The notes under the pieces were generated by a model that did not search any database, had not been told where the DNA came from, and saw nothing but the letters and a program-made list of their open reading frames with translations. From NCBI RefSeq assembly GCF_043555865.1, contig NZ_JBIGHY010000006.1:302429-366428 (forward strand): a stretch of DNA of 64,000 nucleotides, read 5' to 3'. Shown here piece after piece: positions 16,533 through 25,490 of this stretch; position 1 is the stretch's first letter, and each line of letters opens with the position of its first letter. This DNA comes from Pelomonas dachongensis (GTDB lineage: Bacteria; Pseudomonadota; Gammaproteobacteria; Burkholderiales; Burkholderiaceae_C). A program made the position numbers and the translations under genes.

Positions 16533-18341
16533 ATGAACCACATCCGCAACTTCTCCATCATTGCCCACATCGACCACGGCAAGAGCACGCTGGCCGATCG
16601 CATCATCCAGCGCTGTGGAGGGCTGAGCGACCGCGAGATGGAAGCGCAGGTGCTGGACTCGATGGACCTGGAGCGCGAGCGCGGCATCACCATCAAGGCA
16701 CAGACTGCAGCGCTGCAGTACAAGGCCAAGGACGGTCAGGTCTACAACCTGAACCTGATCGACACGCCGGGGCACGTGGACTTCTCGTATGAAGTCAGCC
16801 GCTCGCTGTCGGCCTGCGAGGGCGCGCTGCTGGTGGTGGATGCATCGCAAGGCGTGGAAGCGCAGACGGTCGCCAACTGCTACACGGCGCTGGACCTCGG
16901 CGTCGAGGTCGTGCCGGTGCTGAACAAGATGGACCTCCCGTCCGCCGACCCGGACAACGCCAAGGCCGAGATCGAGGACGTCATCGGCATCGACGCCGAC
17001 GACGCGATTCCCTGCTCGGCCAAGACCGGCATGGGCATCGACGAGATCATCGAGGCCGTCATCGCCCGCATGCCACCGCCGCGCGGCAACCCCGACGCGC
17101 CGCCGCGCGCGATGATCATCGACGCCTGGTTCGACAACTACGTCGGCGTCGTCATGCTGGTGCGTATGGTGGACGGCGAGCTGCGCAAGGGCGAGCGCAT
17201 CCGCATGATGAACACCAACACGGTGTACCCGATCGATCACCTGGGCGTGTTCACGCCCAAGAGCGAGAACCGAGAGGCGCTGAAGGCCGGCGAGGTGGGC
17301 TTCATCATCTGCGGCATCAAGGAACTCGCCGCGGCCAAGGTCGGCGACACCGTCACGCTGGAAAAGAAGCTGCCGAACAACCACGGTCCGGCGACCGAGG
17401 CGCTGCCCGGCTTCAAGGAAATCCAGCCGCAGGTGTTCGCGGGGCTGTACCCGACCGAGGCCAGCGAGTACGACCAGCTGCGCGACGCGCTGGAGAAGCT
17501 CAGCCTGAACGACTCGTCGCTGCGCTACGAGCCCGAAGTGAGCCAGGCGCTGGGCTTCGGTTTCCGCTGCGGCTTCCTGGGCCTGCTGCACATGGAGATC
17601 GTGCAGGAGCGTCTGGAGCGTGAGTTCGACCAGGATCTCGTCACCACCGCGCCCAGCGTCATCTACGAGGTGGAGCTGAACACCGGCGAGGTCATCCAGG
17701 TCGAGAACCCGTCCAAGATGCCCGAGATCGGCGCGATGAAGGAGATCCGCGAGCCGATCGTGACGGTGCACCTGTACATGCCGCAGGACTACGTCGGTGT
17801 CGTCATGACGCTGGCCAACCAGAAGCGCGGCGTGCAGCTGAACATGGCCTACCACGGCAAGCAGGTCATGCTGACCTACGAGATCCCGCTGGCCGAGATC
17901 GTGCTGGACTTCTTCGACAAGTTGAAGAGCGTCTCGCGCGGCTATGCCTCCATGGACTACGAGTTCAAGGAATACCGTGCCGCTGACGTCGTCAAGGTCG
18001 ACATCCTGATCAATGGCGACAAGGTCGATCCGCTGTCCATGATCGTGCACCGCAGCCAGAGTCAGTACCGCGGCCGCGGCGTGGCCGCCAAGATGCGTGA
18101 GCAGATCCCGCGCCAGATGTATGACGTGGCCATCCAAGCCGCCATCGGCGCCAACATCATCGCCCGCGAGAACATCAAGGCGCTGCGCAAGAACGTGCTG
18201 GCAAAATGCTACGGCGGGGACATCACCCGCAAGCGCAAGCTGCTGGAAAAGCAAAAGGCCGGCAAGAAGCGCATGAAGCAGATCGGCTCGGTCGAGGTGC
18301 CGCAAGAGGCCTTCCTCGCGATCCTGCAGGTCGACGATTAA
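16533..18341 (+). CDS. lepA: Elongation factor 4 (back-translocating GTPase LepA)
   Basis: A 602-residue ribosome-associated GTPase. The family start MNHIRNFSIIAHIDHGKSTL holds the G1 P-loop, DTPGHVDF is G3 and LNKMDLPSAD is G4; the C-terminal LepA-specific domain ends in ILQVDD. The ATG at 16533 gives the standard N terminus; another ATG at 16512 would add seven non-conserved residues. Neither has a clear ribosome binding site. It heads the lepA-lepB-DUF4845-rnc-era-recO-pdxJ-acpS block. Confidence 0.96.
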   Translation: MNHIRNFSIIAHIDHGKSTLADRIIQRCGGLSDREMEAQVLDSMDLERERGITIKAQTAALQYKAKDGQVYNLNLIDTPGHVDFSYEVSRSLSACEGALLVVDASQGVEAQTVANCYTALDLGVEVVPVLNKMDLPSADPDNAKAEIEDVIGIDADDAIPCSAKTGMGIDEIIEAVIARMPPPRGNPDAPPRAMIIDAWFDNYVGVVMLVRMVDGELRKGERIRMMNTNTVYPIDHLGVFTPKSENREALKAGEVGFIICGIKELAAAKVGDTVTLEKKLPNNHGPATEALPGFKEIQPQVFAGLYPTEASEYDQLRDALEKLSLNDSSLRYEPEVSQALGFGFRCGFLGLLHMEIVQERLEREFDQDLVTTAPSVIYEVELNTGEVIQVENPSKMPEIGAMKEIREPIVTVHLYMPQDYVGVVMTLANQKRGVQLNMAYHGKQVMLTYEIPLAEIVLDFFDKLKSVSRGYASMDYEFKEYRAADVVKVDILINGDKVDPLSMIVHRSQSQYRGRGVAAKMREQIPRQMYDVAIQAAIGANIIARENIKALRKNVLAKCYGGDITRKRKLLEKQKAGKKRMKQIGSVEVPQEAFLAILQVDD

Positions 18342-18358
18342 CCCCATTCCCTGAATCG

Positions 18359-19336
18359 ATGAGCGCACTCACCGGTGTTTTGTATGCGGCCCTGGTGGCC
18401 TACCTGGGCGGCTGGTACACCGGCTACTGGTCGGGCAACTTCGCATTGCTGCTGTTCATCCTGACGGCAGTCACGATGCTGTACTGGCTGGCCGAGCGCT
18501 TCCATTTCGCGCCGGCGCGGGCCCGCGCGGCGCAGGCGCTGGTCAGCAACGATGCCAAGCGCCGCGAGACCCTGGCGGCGCAGGGCATCAGTCGCGTGGA
18601 CGGCGACATCGAGCCCGCGCGCCAGCAACTGCTGCAGCAGCCCTGGTGGCTGGACTGGACCGCGGGCTTGTTCCCGGTGATCCTGGTCGTGTTCCTGCTG
18701 CGCAGCTTCCTGGCGGAGCCGTTCAAGATCCCGTCGGGTTCCATGGTGCCGACGCTGCTGGTGGGCGACCTCATCCTGGTCAACAAGTTCCACTACGGCA
18801 TCCGGCTGCCGGTGATCAACAAGAAGATCATTGCCAACAACGATGTGAAGCGCGGCGACGTGATGGTGTTCCGCTACCCCGAGGACCCCAGCACGGACTT
18901 CATCAAGCGCGTGGCCGGCATTCCGGGCGACGAGGTGAGCTACGTCAACCAGAAGGTCTACATCAACGGCCAGCTGGCGCCGCTGCAACCGCAGGGCAAC
19001 TTCTACGACGAGGACGCGCGGGTCTACCGCCAGCGCTTCCTGGAAAAGCTCGGCGACAAGGAGCACCAGATCCTGGTGCAGCCCGACGCCCAGCGCTTCT
19101 TCCGCGCCGACCGTGCGGACGGTCCGTTCCCGTTCCAGCAGAACTGCCGCTACACGATCGAAGGGGTGACCTGCAAGGTGCCGGCCGGTCACTACTTCAT
19201 GCTGGGTGACAACCGCGACAACTCGCGCGACTCGCGCTTCTGGGGGTTCGTGCCCGACGAGAACATCGTCGGCAAGGCCTTCATGGTGTGGATGAATTTC
19301 GGTAACCTCAAGCGCGTCTTCACCTTCTTCGACTGA
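18359..19336 (+). CDS. lepB: Signal peptidase I
   Basis: A 325-residue inner-membrane protease that removes signal peptides from Sec and Tat substrates. Two N-terminal helices (about 5-43 region) and a third at 103-118 precede the periplasmic domain. The catalytic dyad is Ser128 (KIPSGSMVPTL) and Lys183 (DFIKRVAGIPGD); the box E motif is GDNRDNSRDSRFWG. The start at 18359 follows the lepA stop by 17 bases; a longer frame from 18206 would lie inside lepA. Confidence 0.95.
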   Translation: MSALTGVLYAALVAYLGGWYTGYWSGNFALLLFILTAVTMLYWLAERFHFAPARARAAQALVSNDAKRRETLAAQGISRVDGDIEPARQQLLQQPWWLDWTAGLFPVILVVFLLRSFLAEPFKIPSGSMVPTLLVGDLILVNKFHYGIRLPVINKKIIANNDVKRGDVMVFRYPEDPSTDFIKRVAGIPGDEVSYVNQKVYINGQLAPLQPQGNFYDEDARVYRQRFLEKLGDKEHQILVQPDAQRFFRADRADGPFPFQQNCRYTIEGVTCKVPAGHYFMLGDNRDNSRDSRFWGFVPDENIVGKAFMVWMNFGNLKRVFTFFD

Positions 19337-19344
19337 AGCCACCG

Positions 19345-19725
19345 ATGACCCTTCGCCGCCGCAACACGCCTTCCTTCCGTCCGCAGCGTGGCTTCACGCT
19401 GATCGGCCTGCTGTTCTGGGGCGCCGTCATTGCCGTCTCGGCCGTGGTGGCGATGAAGGTGTTCCCGACCGTGCTGGAGTACTACACGGTCAAGCGCGTC
19501 GTGGACCGCATCGCCGCGGCCAACCCGTCCACCGTGCCGGCCGTGCGCCAGCAGTTCGACACATCCAAGCAGGTCGAATACTCCATCGTCAGCATCTCCG
19601 GCAGTGACCTGACCATCAGCAAGGATGGCAACGACCAGGTGGTCATCGAGTTCGGCTGGGACAAGGAGATCGAACTGTTCGGGCCGGTCCATCTGCTGAT
19701 CAAGTACCGCGGCACGTCGCGTTGA
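19345..19725 (+). CDS. DUF4845 family membrane protein
   Basis: A 126-residue protein of the DUF4845 type that regularly sits between lepB and rnc in betaproteobacteria. It begins with a pilin-like segment (RGFTLIGLLFWGAVIAVSAVVAM, about 14-36), which resembles a prepilin leader but lacks the usual Glu at +5, then a small soluble domain ending in LLIKYRGTSR. Function is unknown. The gene is tightly packed, 8 bases after lepB and 16 bases before rnc. Confidence 0.8.
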   Translation: MTLRRRNTPSFRPQRGFTLIGLLFWGAVIAVSAVVAMKVFPTVLEYYTVKRVVDRIAAANPSTVPAVRQQFDTSKQVEYSIVSISGSDLTISKDGNDQVVIEFGWDKEIELFGPVHLLIKYRGTSR

Positions 19726-19741
19726 CGCTGCTGCCGCGACG

Positions 19742-20434
19742 ATGAACGCTGCGCTCGACAACCTGCAGCGCCGCCTGGGCCATCGCTTCCAGCGACCCGA
19801 ACTGCTGGCGCGGGCATTGACCCACCGCAGCTACGGCGCCGACCACAACGAGCGCCTTGAATTCCTCGGCGACGCCGTGCTCAGCCTGGCCGTGTCCAGC
19901 CTGCTGTACGAGCGCGATGCCGGCTCCGACGAAGGCGACCTCACGCGTGTGCGAGCCCACCTCGTGCGCGAAGACAGCTTGCACAAGCTCGGCCTGGCCT
20001 TGGGGCTGCCCGAGGTGCTGAAGATGTCCGACGGCGAGGCCAGGGGCGGTGGCGCGCACCGGCCGTCCATCCTGGCGGACGCTGTCGAGGCCGTGCTGGG
20101 CGCGGCCTACATCGACTCGGGCTACGAAGCCGCGCTGGCCATCGTGCGCCGGCTGCTGGGCGAGACGATTGCCATGTCCGCCAGCGCTGGTGACTTCGGC
20201 AAGGACGCCAAGACCGCGCTGCAAGAATGGCTGCAGGCCCGCCGCATCGCGGTGCCGAGCTATCGCATCGTGGCCACCCGCGGCCAGGCCCATGCGCAGA
20301 CCTTCGAGGTCGAATGCGCCGTGCCGGCGCTGGATGTGGCCGAATTGGGCGAGGGGCGCTCGCGCCGCACCGCCGAACAGGAGGCGGCGCGCCGGCTCCT
20401 GGACAGACTCACCGCCGAACGAGGCAAATCATGA
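19742..20434 (+). CDS. rnc: Ribonuclease III
   Basis: A 230-residue double-strand-specific RNase for rRNA and mRNA processing. The signature NERLEFLGDAVLSL (about 36-49) carries the catalytic acidic residues, with the second acidic set at ILADAVEAVLGAAYID near 110-125. A C-terminal double-stranded-RNA-binding domain covers about 155-225 (DAKTALQEWLQAR, then EQEAARRLLDRL). The stop overlaps the era start by four bases. Confidence 0.96.
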   Translation: MNAALDNLQRRLGHRFQRPELLARALTHRSYGADHNERLEFLGDAVLSLAVSSLLYERDAGSDEGDLTRVRAHLVREDSLHKLGLALGLPEVLKMSDGEARGGGAHRPSILADAVEAVLGAAYIDSGYEAALAIVRRLLGETIAMSASAGDFGKDAKTALQEWLQARRIAVPSYRIVATRGQAHAQTFEVECAVPALDVAELGEGRSRRTAEQEAARRLLDRLTAERGKS

Positions 20435-21357
20435 CCACCGACGCAGCTCCTCCCGCCACACCGGTCGCCGAAGGGCCCGCCCAACGCTGCGGTCTCATCG
20501 CCATCGTGGGCCGCCCCAACGTCGGCAAATCCACGCTGCTGAACGCGCTGGTGGGCCAGAAGGTCAGCATCACCTCCGACAAGGCGCAGACCACGCGCCA
20601 CCGCATCACCGGCGTGCGCACGGTCGACGAGGCGCAGTTCGTCTTTGTCGACACACCGGGCTTCCAGACCAAGCACAACGCGGCGCTGAACCGCACGCTC
20701 AACCGCACCGTGCACGGCGTGCTTGCCGACGTGGACCTGGTGCTGTTCGTCGTCGAGGCCGGCCGCTTCGGGCTGGACGACGCCAAGGTGCTGGCGCTGC
20801 TGCCCGAGGACCGGCCCGTGGTGCTGATCGCCAACAAGCTGGATGCCGTGCACCGCCGCGCGGAGCTGGCGCCCTGGCTCAAGGGCATGCAGGAACGCCG
20901 CAACTTCGCCGAGTTCGTGCCACTGTCGGCCAAGAAGGAGGCCGACGTGACGCGCCTCTTCAAGATCCTGAAGCCCTACCTGCCCGAGCAGGGCTGGTTC
21001 TACGACGGCGAGGCGCTGACCGACCGCAGCGAGAAGTTCCTGGCCAGCGAGATCATCCGCGAGAAGCTGTTCCGCCTGACCGGCGACGAGCTGCCCTACA
21101 CGTCCACCGTCATCATCGACAAGTGGGAAGAGGAGGGCGAGCTGCGCCGCATCAGCGCCAGCATCGTCGTGGAGCGCGACGCCCACAAGGGCATGATCAT
21201 CGGCCAGGGTGGCGAGCGGCTCAAGCGCATCGGCTCCGAGTCCCGCCAGGAGCTCGAGCACCTGATGGACGGCCGCGTGTTCCTGGAGCTGTGGGTCAAG
21301 GTGCGCTCGGGCTGGGCGGACACGGAAGAGCATCTGCGCAGCTACGGCTACGAGTGA
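20431..21357 (+). CDS. era: GTPase Era
   Basis: A 308-residue GTPase that binds 16S rRNA and helps 30S assembly. The P-loop GRPNVGKSTLLNAL lies near 27-40, the G3 motif DTPGFQTKH near 75, and G4 is ANKLD. The C-terminal KH domain includes DAHKGMIIGQGGERLKRIG. The start at 20431 overlaps the rnc stop. It is directly followed by recO. Confidence 0.96.
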   Translation: MTTDAAPPATPVAEGPAQRCGLIAIVGRPNVGKSTLLNALVGQKVSITSDKAQTTRHRITGVRTVDEAQFVFVDTPGFQTKHNAALNRTLNRTVHGVLADVDLVLFVVEAGRFGLDDAKVLALLPEDRPVVLIANKLDAVHRRAELAPWLKGMQERRNFAEFVPLSAKKEADVTRLFKILKPYLPEQGWFYDGEALTDRSEKFLASEIIREKLFRLTGDELPYTSTVIIDKWEEEGELRRISASIVVERDAHKGMIIGQGGERLKRIGSESRQELEHLMDGRVFLELWVKVRSGWADTEEHLRSYGYE

Positions 21358-21361
21358 ACGC

Positions 21362-22114
21362 GTGAGCGCCGCCCGGACGCCGACGGTCCAGCCGGCCTAT
21401 GTGCTGCACCAGCACGACTGGAGCGAGTCCAGCCTCATCCTCGACCTGTTCACCCGCGAGTCCGGCCGCGTCGCCGTCGCGGCCAAGGGCGCCAAGCGGC
21501 CGTACTCGCAGCTGCGCGCCGTGCTGCTGCCGCTGCAGCGCATCAGCGTCTCCTTGAGCAAGCCCGCCAAGACCGAGGGCGGTGAGGTGCAGACGCTGCG
21601 CAGCGCCGAGTGGGGCGGCGGCGCGACGCTGCCGGCTGGCGCCGCACTGTTCTCCGGCTACTACCTGAACGAGCTGCTGCTGAAGCTGCTGGCGCGGCAC
21701 GATCCGCATCCCGCGCTGTTCGACGCCTATGCGGACGCGCTCGCCCATCTGTCCGAGGGTGACGAAGTGCTGCGCGCCTTCGAGCTGAAGCTGCTGACCG
21801 AACTGGGCCTGCTGCCCGACCTCAGCGTCGTCACGCCCACGCAGGCGGCTGTCGATCCGGCGCGGCGCTATCAGCTGTCGCCCGAGTCCGGCGTCATCCC
21901 GCCCACCAGCGATGCCAGCCTGCCTGGCGCGCTGCTGATTCAGCTGCAGGCCGCGCTGCTGCACGGCAGCCCTGCAGCGCTGCGCCAGGCCTGCGCGGCG
22001 GCCCCGCAAGGCCTGAAGACGACGTTGCGGGGGCTGCTCCACTACCATCTTGGCCACCAGACCCTGCGCACGCGAGCCTTGATGGTCGACGTGCAACAAC
22101 TGCTCGAGCCCTGA
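21362..22114 (+). CDS. recO: DNA repair protein RecO
   Basis: A 250-residue recombination mediator that helps load RecA at single-strand gaps. The N-terminal OB-fold starts with PAYVLHQHDWSESSLILDLFT, and the KGAKRPYSQLRAVLLPLQ stretch is typical; the C-terminal helical part follows. No zinc-finger cysteines are present, as in many proteobacterial RecO. It begins four bases after era and precedes pdxJ by four bases, the conserved era-recO-pdxJ order. Confidence 0.93.
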   Translation: MSAARTPTVQPAYVLHQHDWSESSLILDLFTRESGRVAVAAKGAKRPYSQLRAVLLPLQRISVSLSKPAKTEGGEVQTLRSAEWGGGATLPAGAALFSGYYLNELLLKLLARHDPHPALFDAYADALAHLSEGDEVLRAFELKLLTELGLLPDLSVVTPTQAAVDPARRYQLSPESGVIPPTSDASLPGALLIQLQAALLHGSPAALRQACAAAPQGLKTTLRGLLHYHLGHQTLRTRALMVDVQQLLEP

Positions 22115-22118
22115 CCTG

Positions 22119-22886
22119 ATGAACCCCTTCGCCCATGCCGGCGCCCGCTGCGCGCTGTCGGTCAACGTCAACAAGGTCGCGCTGCTGCGCAACACCCGGC
22201 ATCTGGGAATTCCCAGCGTGCTGCGCGCGGCCGAGCACTGCCTGCTGGCCGGCGCGCAAGGCATCACCGTCCATCCCCGGCCCGATGCGCGCCACATCCG
22301 CGCCGAGGACGTCGACGACCTCGCCGCGTTCCTGAAGGACTGGCCGCAGGCCGAGTTCAACATCGAGGGCAACCCGACGCAGAACCTGATGGACTTCGTG
22401 CGCAAGCACCGCCCGCACCAGGTCACGTTCGTGCCCGACTCGGAAGACCAGTTCACGTCCGACCATGGCTGGACGTTGCCGCAGGATGGCGCACGCCTGC
22501 AGCCGCTGATCCGCGAAGCGCAGGACCTGGGCGTGCGCGTCAGCCTGTTCATGGACCCCAACCCCGCTGCGATGGCTGCGGTGGCCGAGCTGGGCGCGGA
22601 CCGCATCGAGCTGTACACCGAAACCTTCGCGAGTGCCTTCGGCAGCGCGCGCCAGGAGGCCGTGCTGGCCGGCTTCACCGCCACGGCCGAGGCGGCGCTG
22701 AAGGTGGGGCTGGGCATCAACGCCGGCCACGACCTGAACCGCGACAACCTCAGCGTGTTCCTGCGCCACGTGCCGGGTGTGCTGGAAGCCTCCATCGGCC
22801 ACGCGCTGATTGCCGACGCGCTGGAGCTGGGCTACGCGGAGACGGTGCGGGCCTACCAGCGCGTGATCGCGACGGCCTACACATGA
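22119..22886 (+). CDS. pdxJ: Pyridoxine 5'-phosphate synthase
   Basis: A 255-residue TIM-barrel enzyme that makes pyridoxine 5'-phosphate, the last ring-forming step of vitamin B6 synthesis. Landmarks are LSVNVNKVALLRNTR near 9-23, ITVHPRPDARHI near 49-60, the FNIEGNPT segment and the VSLFMDPN strand; INAGHDLNRDN near 205 binds phosphate. Its stop overlaps the start of the following acetyltransferase gene. Confidence 0.95.
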   Translation: MNPFAHAGARCALSVNVNKVALLRNTRHLGIPSVLRAAEHCLLAGAQGITVHPRPDARHIRAEDVDDLAAFLKDWPQAEFNIEGNPTQNLMDFVRKHRPHQVTFVPDSEDQFTSDHGWTLPQDGARLQPLIREAQDLGVRVSLFMDPNPAAMAAVAELGADRIELYTETFASAFGSARQEAVLAGFTATAEAALKVGLGINAGHDLNRDNLSVFLRHVPGVLEASIGHALIADALELGYAETVRAYQRVIATAYT

Positions 22887-23377
22887 CCTTGCGCCGGGCG
22901 TGTGCGGACGACGCGCCCCGCCTGGCCGCGCTGGCGCAGTGGGTGTGGCTGGACAGTTATGCCGATGCCGGCGTTGAAGACCGCTTCCTGCCCTATCTGA
23001 GCGAGTCGTTCGTGCCGGCCGCGTTTGAGCGTCTGATCGCGGACCCGGCCCGCGTGCTGTGGGTGCTGGAAGAGCGGGGCGCACTGCAAGGTCTGGCGCA
23101 GCTCAGGCGCGACGCAGCGGCGCCGGTGCCGGCCGCAGCGTCGGCCGAGCTGGAACGGCTCTACGTGGCGCCGCCGTGCACGAACCGGGGCCTGGGCGCG
23201 CAGCTGCTGGCCGCCGCGCGCCAGACCTGGCCTCAGCACTCGCTGTGGCTCAGTGTGTGGGATGGCAACGAAGGCGCGTTGCGCTTCTATGCCCGTGAGG
23301 GCGGCCACGTCGTCGGCGAGACCGACTTCCTGCTCGACGGCCAGCCCATTCGCAACCTCGTCATCACACTCTCATGA
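22883..23377 (+). CDS. GNAT-family N-acetyltransferase
   Basis: A 164-residue acetyltransferase of the GNAT fold. LERLYVAPPCTNRGLGAQLLAAARQ (about 91-115) contains the acetyl-CoA loop (NRGLGA), followed by LSVWDGNEGALRFYAREGGHVVGE, the typical beta-bulge and final strands. The substrate is unknown. It is squeezed between pdxJ and acpS with four-base overlaps at both ends, so it is part of the same operon, although relatives often lack it there. Confidence 0.8.
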   Translation: MTLRRACADDAPRLAALAQWVWLDSYADAGVEDRFLPYLSESFVPAAFERLIADPARVLWVLEERGALQGLAQLRRDAAAPVPAAASAELERLYVAPPCTNRGLGAQLLAAARQTWPQHSLWLSVWDGNEGALRFYAREGGHVVGETDFLLDGQPIRNLVITLS

Positions 23378-23766
23378 TCTACGGCATCGGTACCGACATC
23401 TGCGACATCCGCCGCATCCGCGTCACGCTGGCGCGGCGCGGCGAGCGCTTTGCCGAGAAGGTGCTCGGCCCGCACGAGCTGGCGGTGTTCCGCGAGCGCA
23501 GCGCCAAGGTGGCCGCGCGCGGCGAGGCCTACCTGGCGACGCGCTTCGCAGCCAAGGAGGCGTTCTCCAAGGCCATCGGCATGGGGATGCGCATGCCGAT
23601 GACATGGCGCGCGATGGAGGTCGTCAAGGCGCCCAGCGGCAAGCCCGAGATCGCGTTGCATGGCGAGCTGGCCGCGTGGTTCGAGGCCCGAGGCCTGCGA
23701 GCCCATGTGACGGTCAGCGACGAGCAGGACTACGCGGTCGCCTTCGTCGTCGTCGAGCGCGACTGA
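23374..23766 (+). CDS. acpS: Holo-acyl-carrier-protein synthase
   Basis: A 130-residue phosphopantetheinyl transferase that activates AcpP. The start IYGIGTDICDIRRI carries the Mg-binding Asp, and FAAKEAFSKAIGMGM near 65-80 holds the conserved Glu and Lys. It ends the lepA-acpS block. A short hairpin (ACCCGCC and GGCGGGT) directly after the stop, in the 17-base convergent gap, may end transcription in both directions. Confidence 0.95.
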   Translation: MIYGIGTDICDIRRIRVTLARRGERFAEKVLGPHELAVFRERSAKVAARGEAYLATRFAAKEAFSKAIGMGMRMPMTWRAMEVVKAPSGKPEIALHGELAAWFEARGLRAHVTVSDEQDYAVAFVVVERD

Positions 23767-23782
23767 CCCGCCACAGGCGGGT

Positions 23783-25465
23783 TCAGCGCGGCGGCTGGAA
23801 CAGCAGCTTCTCGGCCAGCTGGCGGCGCGCCGCCGGCTGACCCGCCAGGCGGTCCAGCAGCGCGGTCACGCCGTCGCAGCCGGAGCCACCGGCGGAGGGC
23901 GCGCCCGGGGTGTCCGCCCACAGGCGGGACAGCAGGCCCAGTGCTGCGCGGCCGGCGGTGCGGTCCAGCACCTCGACTTCGATGGCGCTGGGCGGGCGGG
24001 GCAGCCAGCGCGGCGGGTCGCCCAGCGTGGCCTCCAGGATCCACTGGGCCTCGCGGGCCTGCAGCTCCAGCGGCAGAGTCGAGCGCACGGCGAGTTGCCC
24101 GTCCAGCAGCGCGCGGCAGGTCGGTGCGCGCAGGGCCTTCAGCTGGTCAGACACCAGTTGCACGTAGCGGCGCCGCTGCAGGGGCGCGGTGCCGTTGAGC
24201 AGGTCTGGCATCTGCAGGGCCAGCGGCCCAAGCGCGGCGATCTGCACGATCTCGTCGTCGGCCCCGGCCTCGCGGGCCTGCCACATGCGTTGCGCCGACT
24301 GCTCGACGGTGCCGCGATATCGGCGCTCCACGGCAGCCCAGACCGGATGCTGACGCAGTGCGTCGTCAAAGTCGGCCTGCGTGGTCTCGGGGCCGGCTGC
24401 GGGCAGCGGCACGGCCAGCGTCTGCGGGGACGCAGCGATCAGCCCATAGGCCAGCAGGTCGGCGCGTGGCGCGAACCACATGCTGCGTGACGGGGTGTCC
24501 AGCGTCTTGTCGATCAGGCGCTCGGGCAGGCCCAGGCGCCGGTAGCTGCCGGCCAGGTGCTGGTTGGCCAGTTCGTCGAACACCGGGTTGTAGGTGCCGG
24601 TGGACGCGCGGTGGAAACCGAGTTGACCCTCGGGCGCCAGCTGGCGCGGCTGGCCGGCCAGGAACACCAGCGTGCAGGCGCTGGCGCAGGTGCCCACGGC
24701 CCGGCTGGCCTGGCCACGCTGCTTCAGCGCATCGGCCATGCGCTCGGCCTCGCGCACGCGCCCGCCGGGCGAGCTCAGCTCCACGCGCTTGAGGCCGCGT
24801 GCCGCGTCACTGGCCAGCAGCGCGTTCAGGCGCTCGCCGTCACCCATGCCGATGGCGCCCTCCAGCCGCAGGCTGCGGCCGTCGGCGGAGAAAGTGAACT
24901 TGGCCTGGCCCAGCGGGTCGATGCCGCGTGCCAGGGTCCAGAACTCGTCCAGGCGCGGCAACAGACCGAAGGCCACAGACACCGCCAGCTGCAGCGCGCC
25001 CAGCATCAGCACGAGGCGCGCCAGCCAGCCCCACAGCAGCGAGCCGTGCTCGCGCAGGTAGTGGCTGGCTGCGCGCCAGGCGCCCACCAGGCACCAGACG
25101 TTCAGCGCCACCAGCAGCGGCATGCCCAGCAGCACCGTGATGGCGCTGATCTGGAGGGAGTCGCCCTTGACGCTGATCCAGCCCATCAGCGCTGTCAACG
25201 CCATCGCCAGCGGTGTGGCCAGCAGCAGGTTGTTGACCCAGAAGCTGCGCGCCAGACTCAGTTCGCCGCGCCAGTGGCGCGTGGCATAGCCGGTGGTGGG
25301 CGCAGGCCGGGGCGCCGGGCGCGGACGCGCGGCGGCGCGTGGCCGTGCCGACGCCTGCTGCCATTGGGGCGTGGGCTCGGGCGGCGGTGGTGGTCCCCCG
25401 AGGGCGTCGGCCGCTGCCGACGTGGGATCGACGTAGGGTCGCGGCGGGCGGGCGTTGCTCATCAT
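23783..25465 (-). CDS. Membrane-anchored ClpP-like serine protease homologue (COG3904 type)
   Basis: A 560-residue protein with a Pro-rich N terminus (1-60), three membrane helices (about 74-97, 107-130, 146-170), then a ClpP/crotonase-fold domain. RVELSSPGGRVREAERMADAL resembles the ClpP substrate strand. The putative catalytic Ser262 sits in CASACTLVFLAG and His285 in LGFHRAS, close to ClpP Ser-His spacing. The C-terminal 240 residues are helical and not recognised. It probably acts at the inner membrane on unknown proteins. The following gene encodes a Met-rich secreted protein 25 bases upstream in the same direction. Confidence 0.65.
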   Translation of the reverse strand: MMSNARPPRPYVDPTSAAADALGGPPPPPEPTPQWQQASARPRAAARPRPAPRPAPTTGYATRHWRGELSLARSFWVNNLLLATPLAMALTALMGWISVKGDSLQISAITVLLGMPLLVALNVWCLVGAWRAASHYLREHGSLLWGWLARLVLMLGALQLAVSVAFGLLPRLDEFWTLARGIDPLGQAKFTFSADGRSLRLEGAIGMGDGERLNALLASDAARGLKRVELSSPGGRVREAERMADALKQRGQASRAVGTCASACTLVFLAGQPRQLAPEGQLGFHRASTGTYNPVFDELANQHLAGSYRRLGLPERLIDKTLDTPSRSMWFAPRADLLAYGLIAASPQTLAVPLPAAGPETTQADFDDALRQHPVWAAVERRYRGTVEQSAQRMWQAREAGADDEIVQIAALGPLALQMPDLLNGTAPLQRRRYVQLVSDQLKALRAPTCRALLDGQLAVRSTLPLELQAREAQWILEATLGDPPRWLPRPPSAIEVEVLDRTAGRAALGLLSRLWADTPGAPSAGGSGCDGVTALLDRLAGQPAARRQLAEKLLFQPPR

Positions 25466-25490
25466 GACCCCCGGGTGGCGTGTGCCGGCT

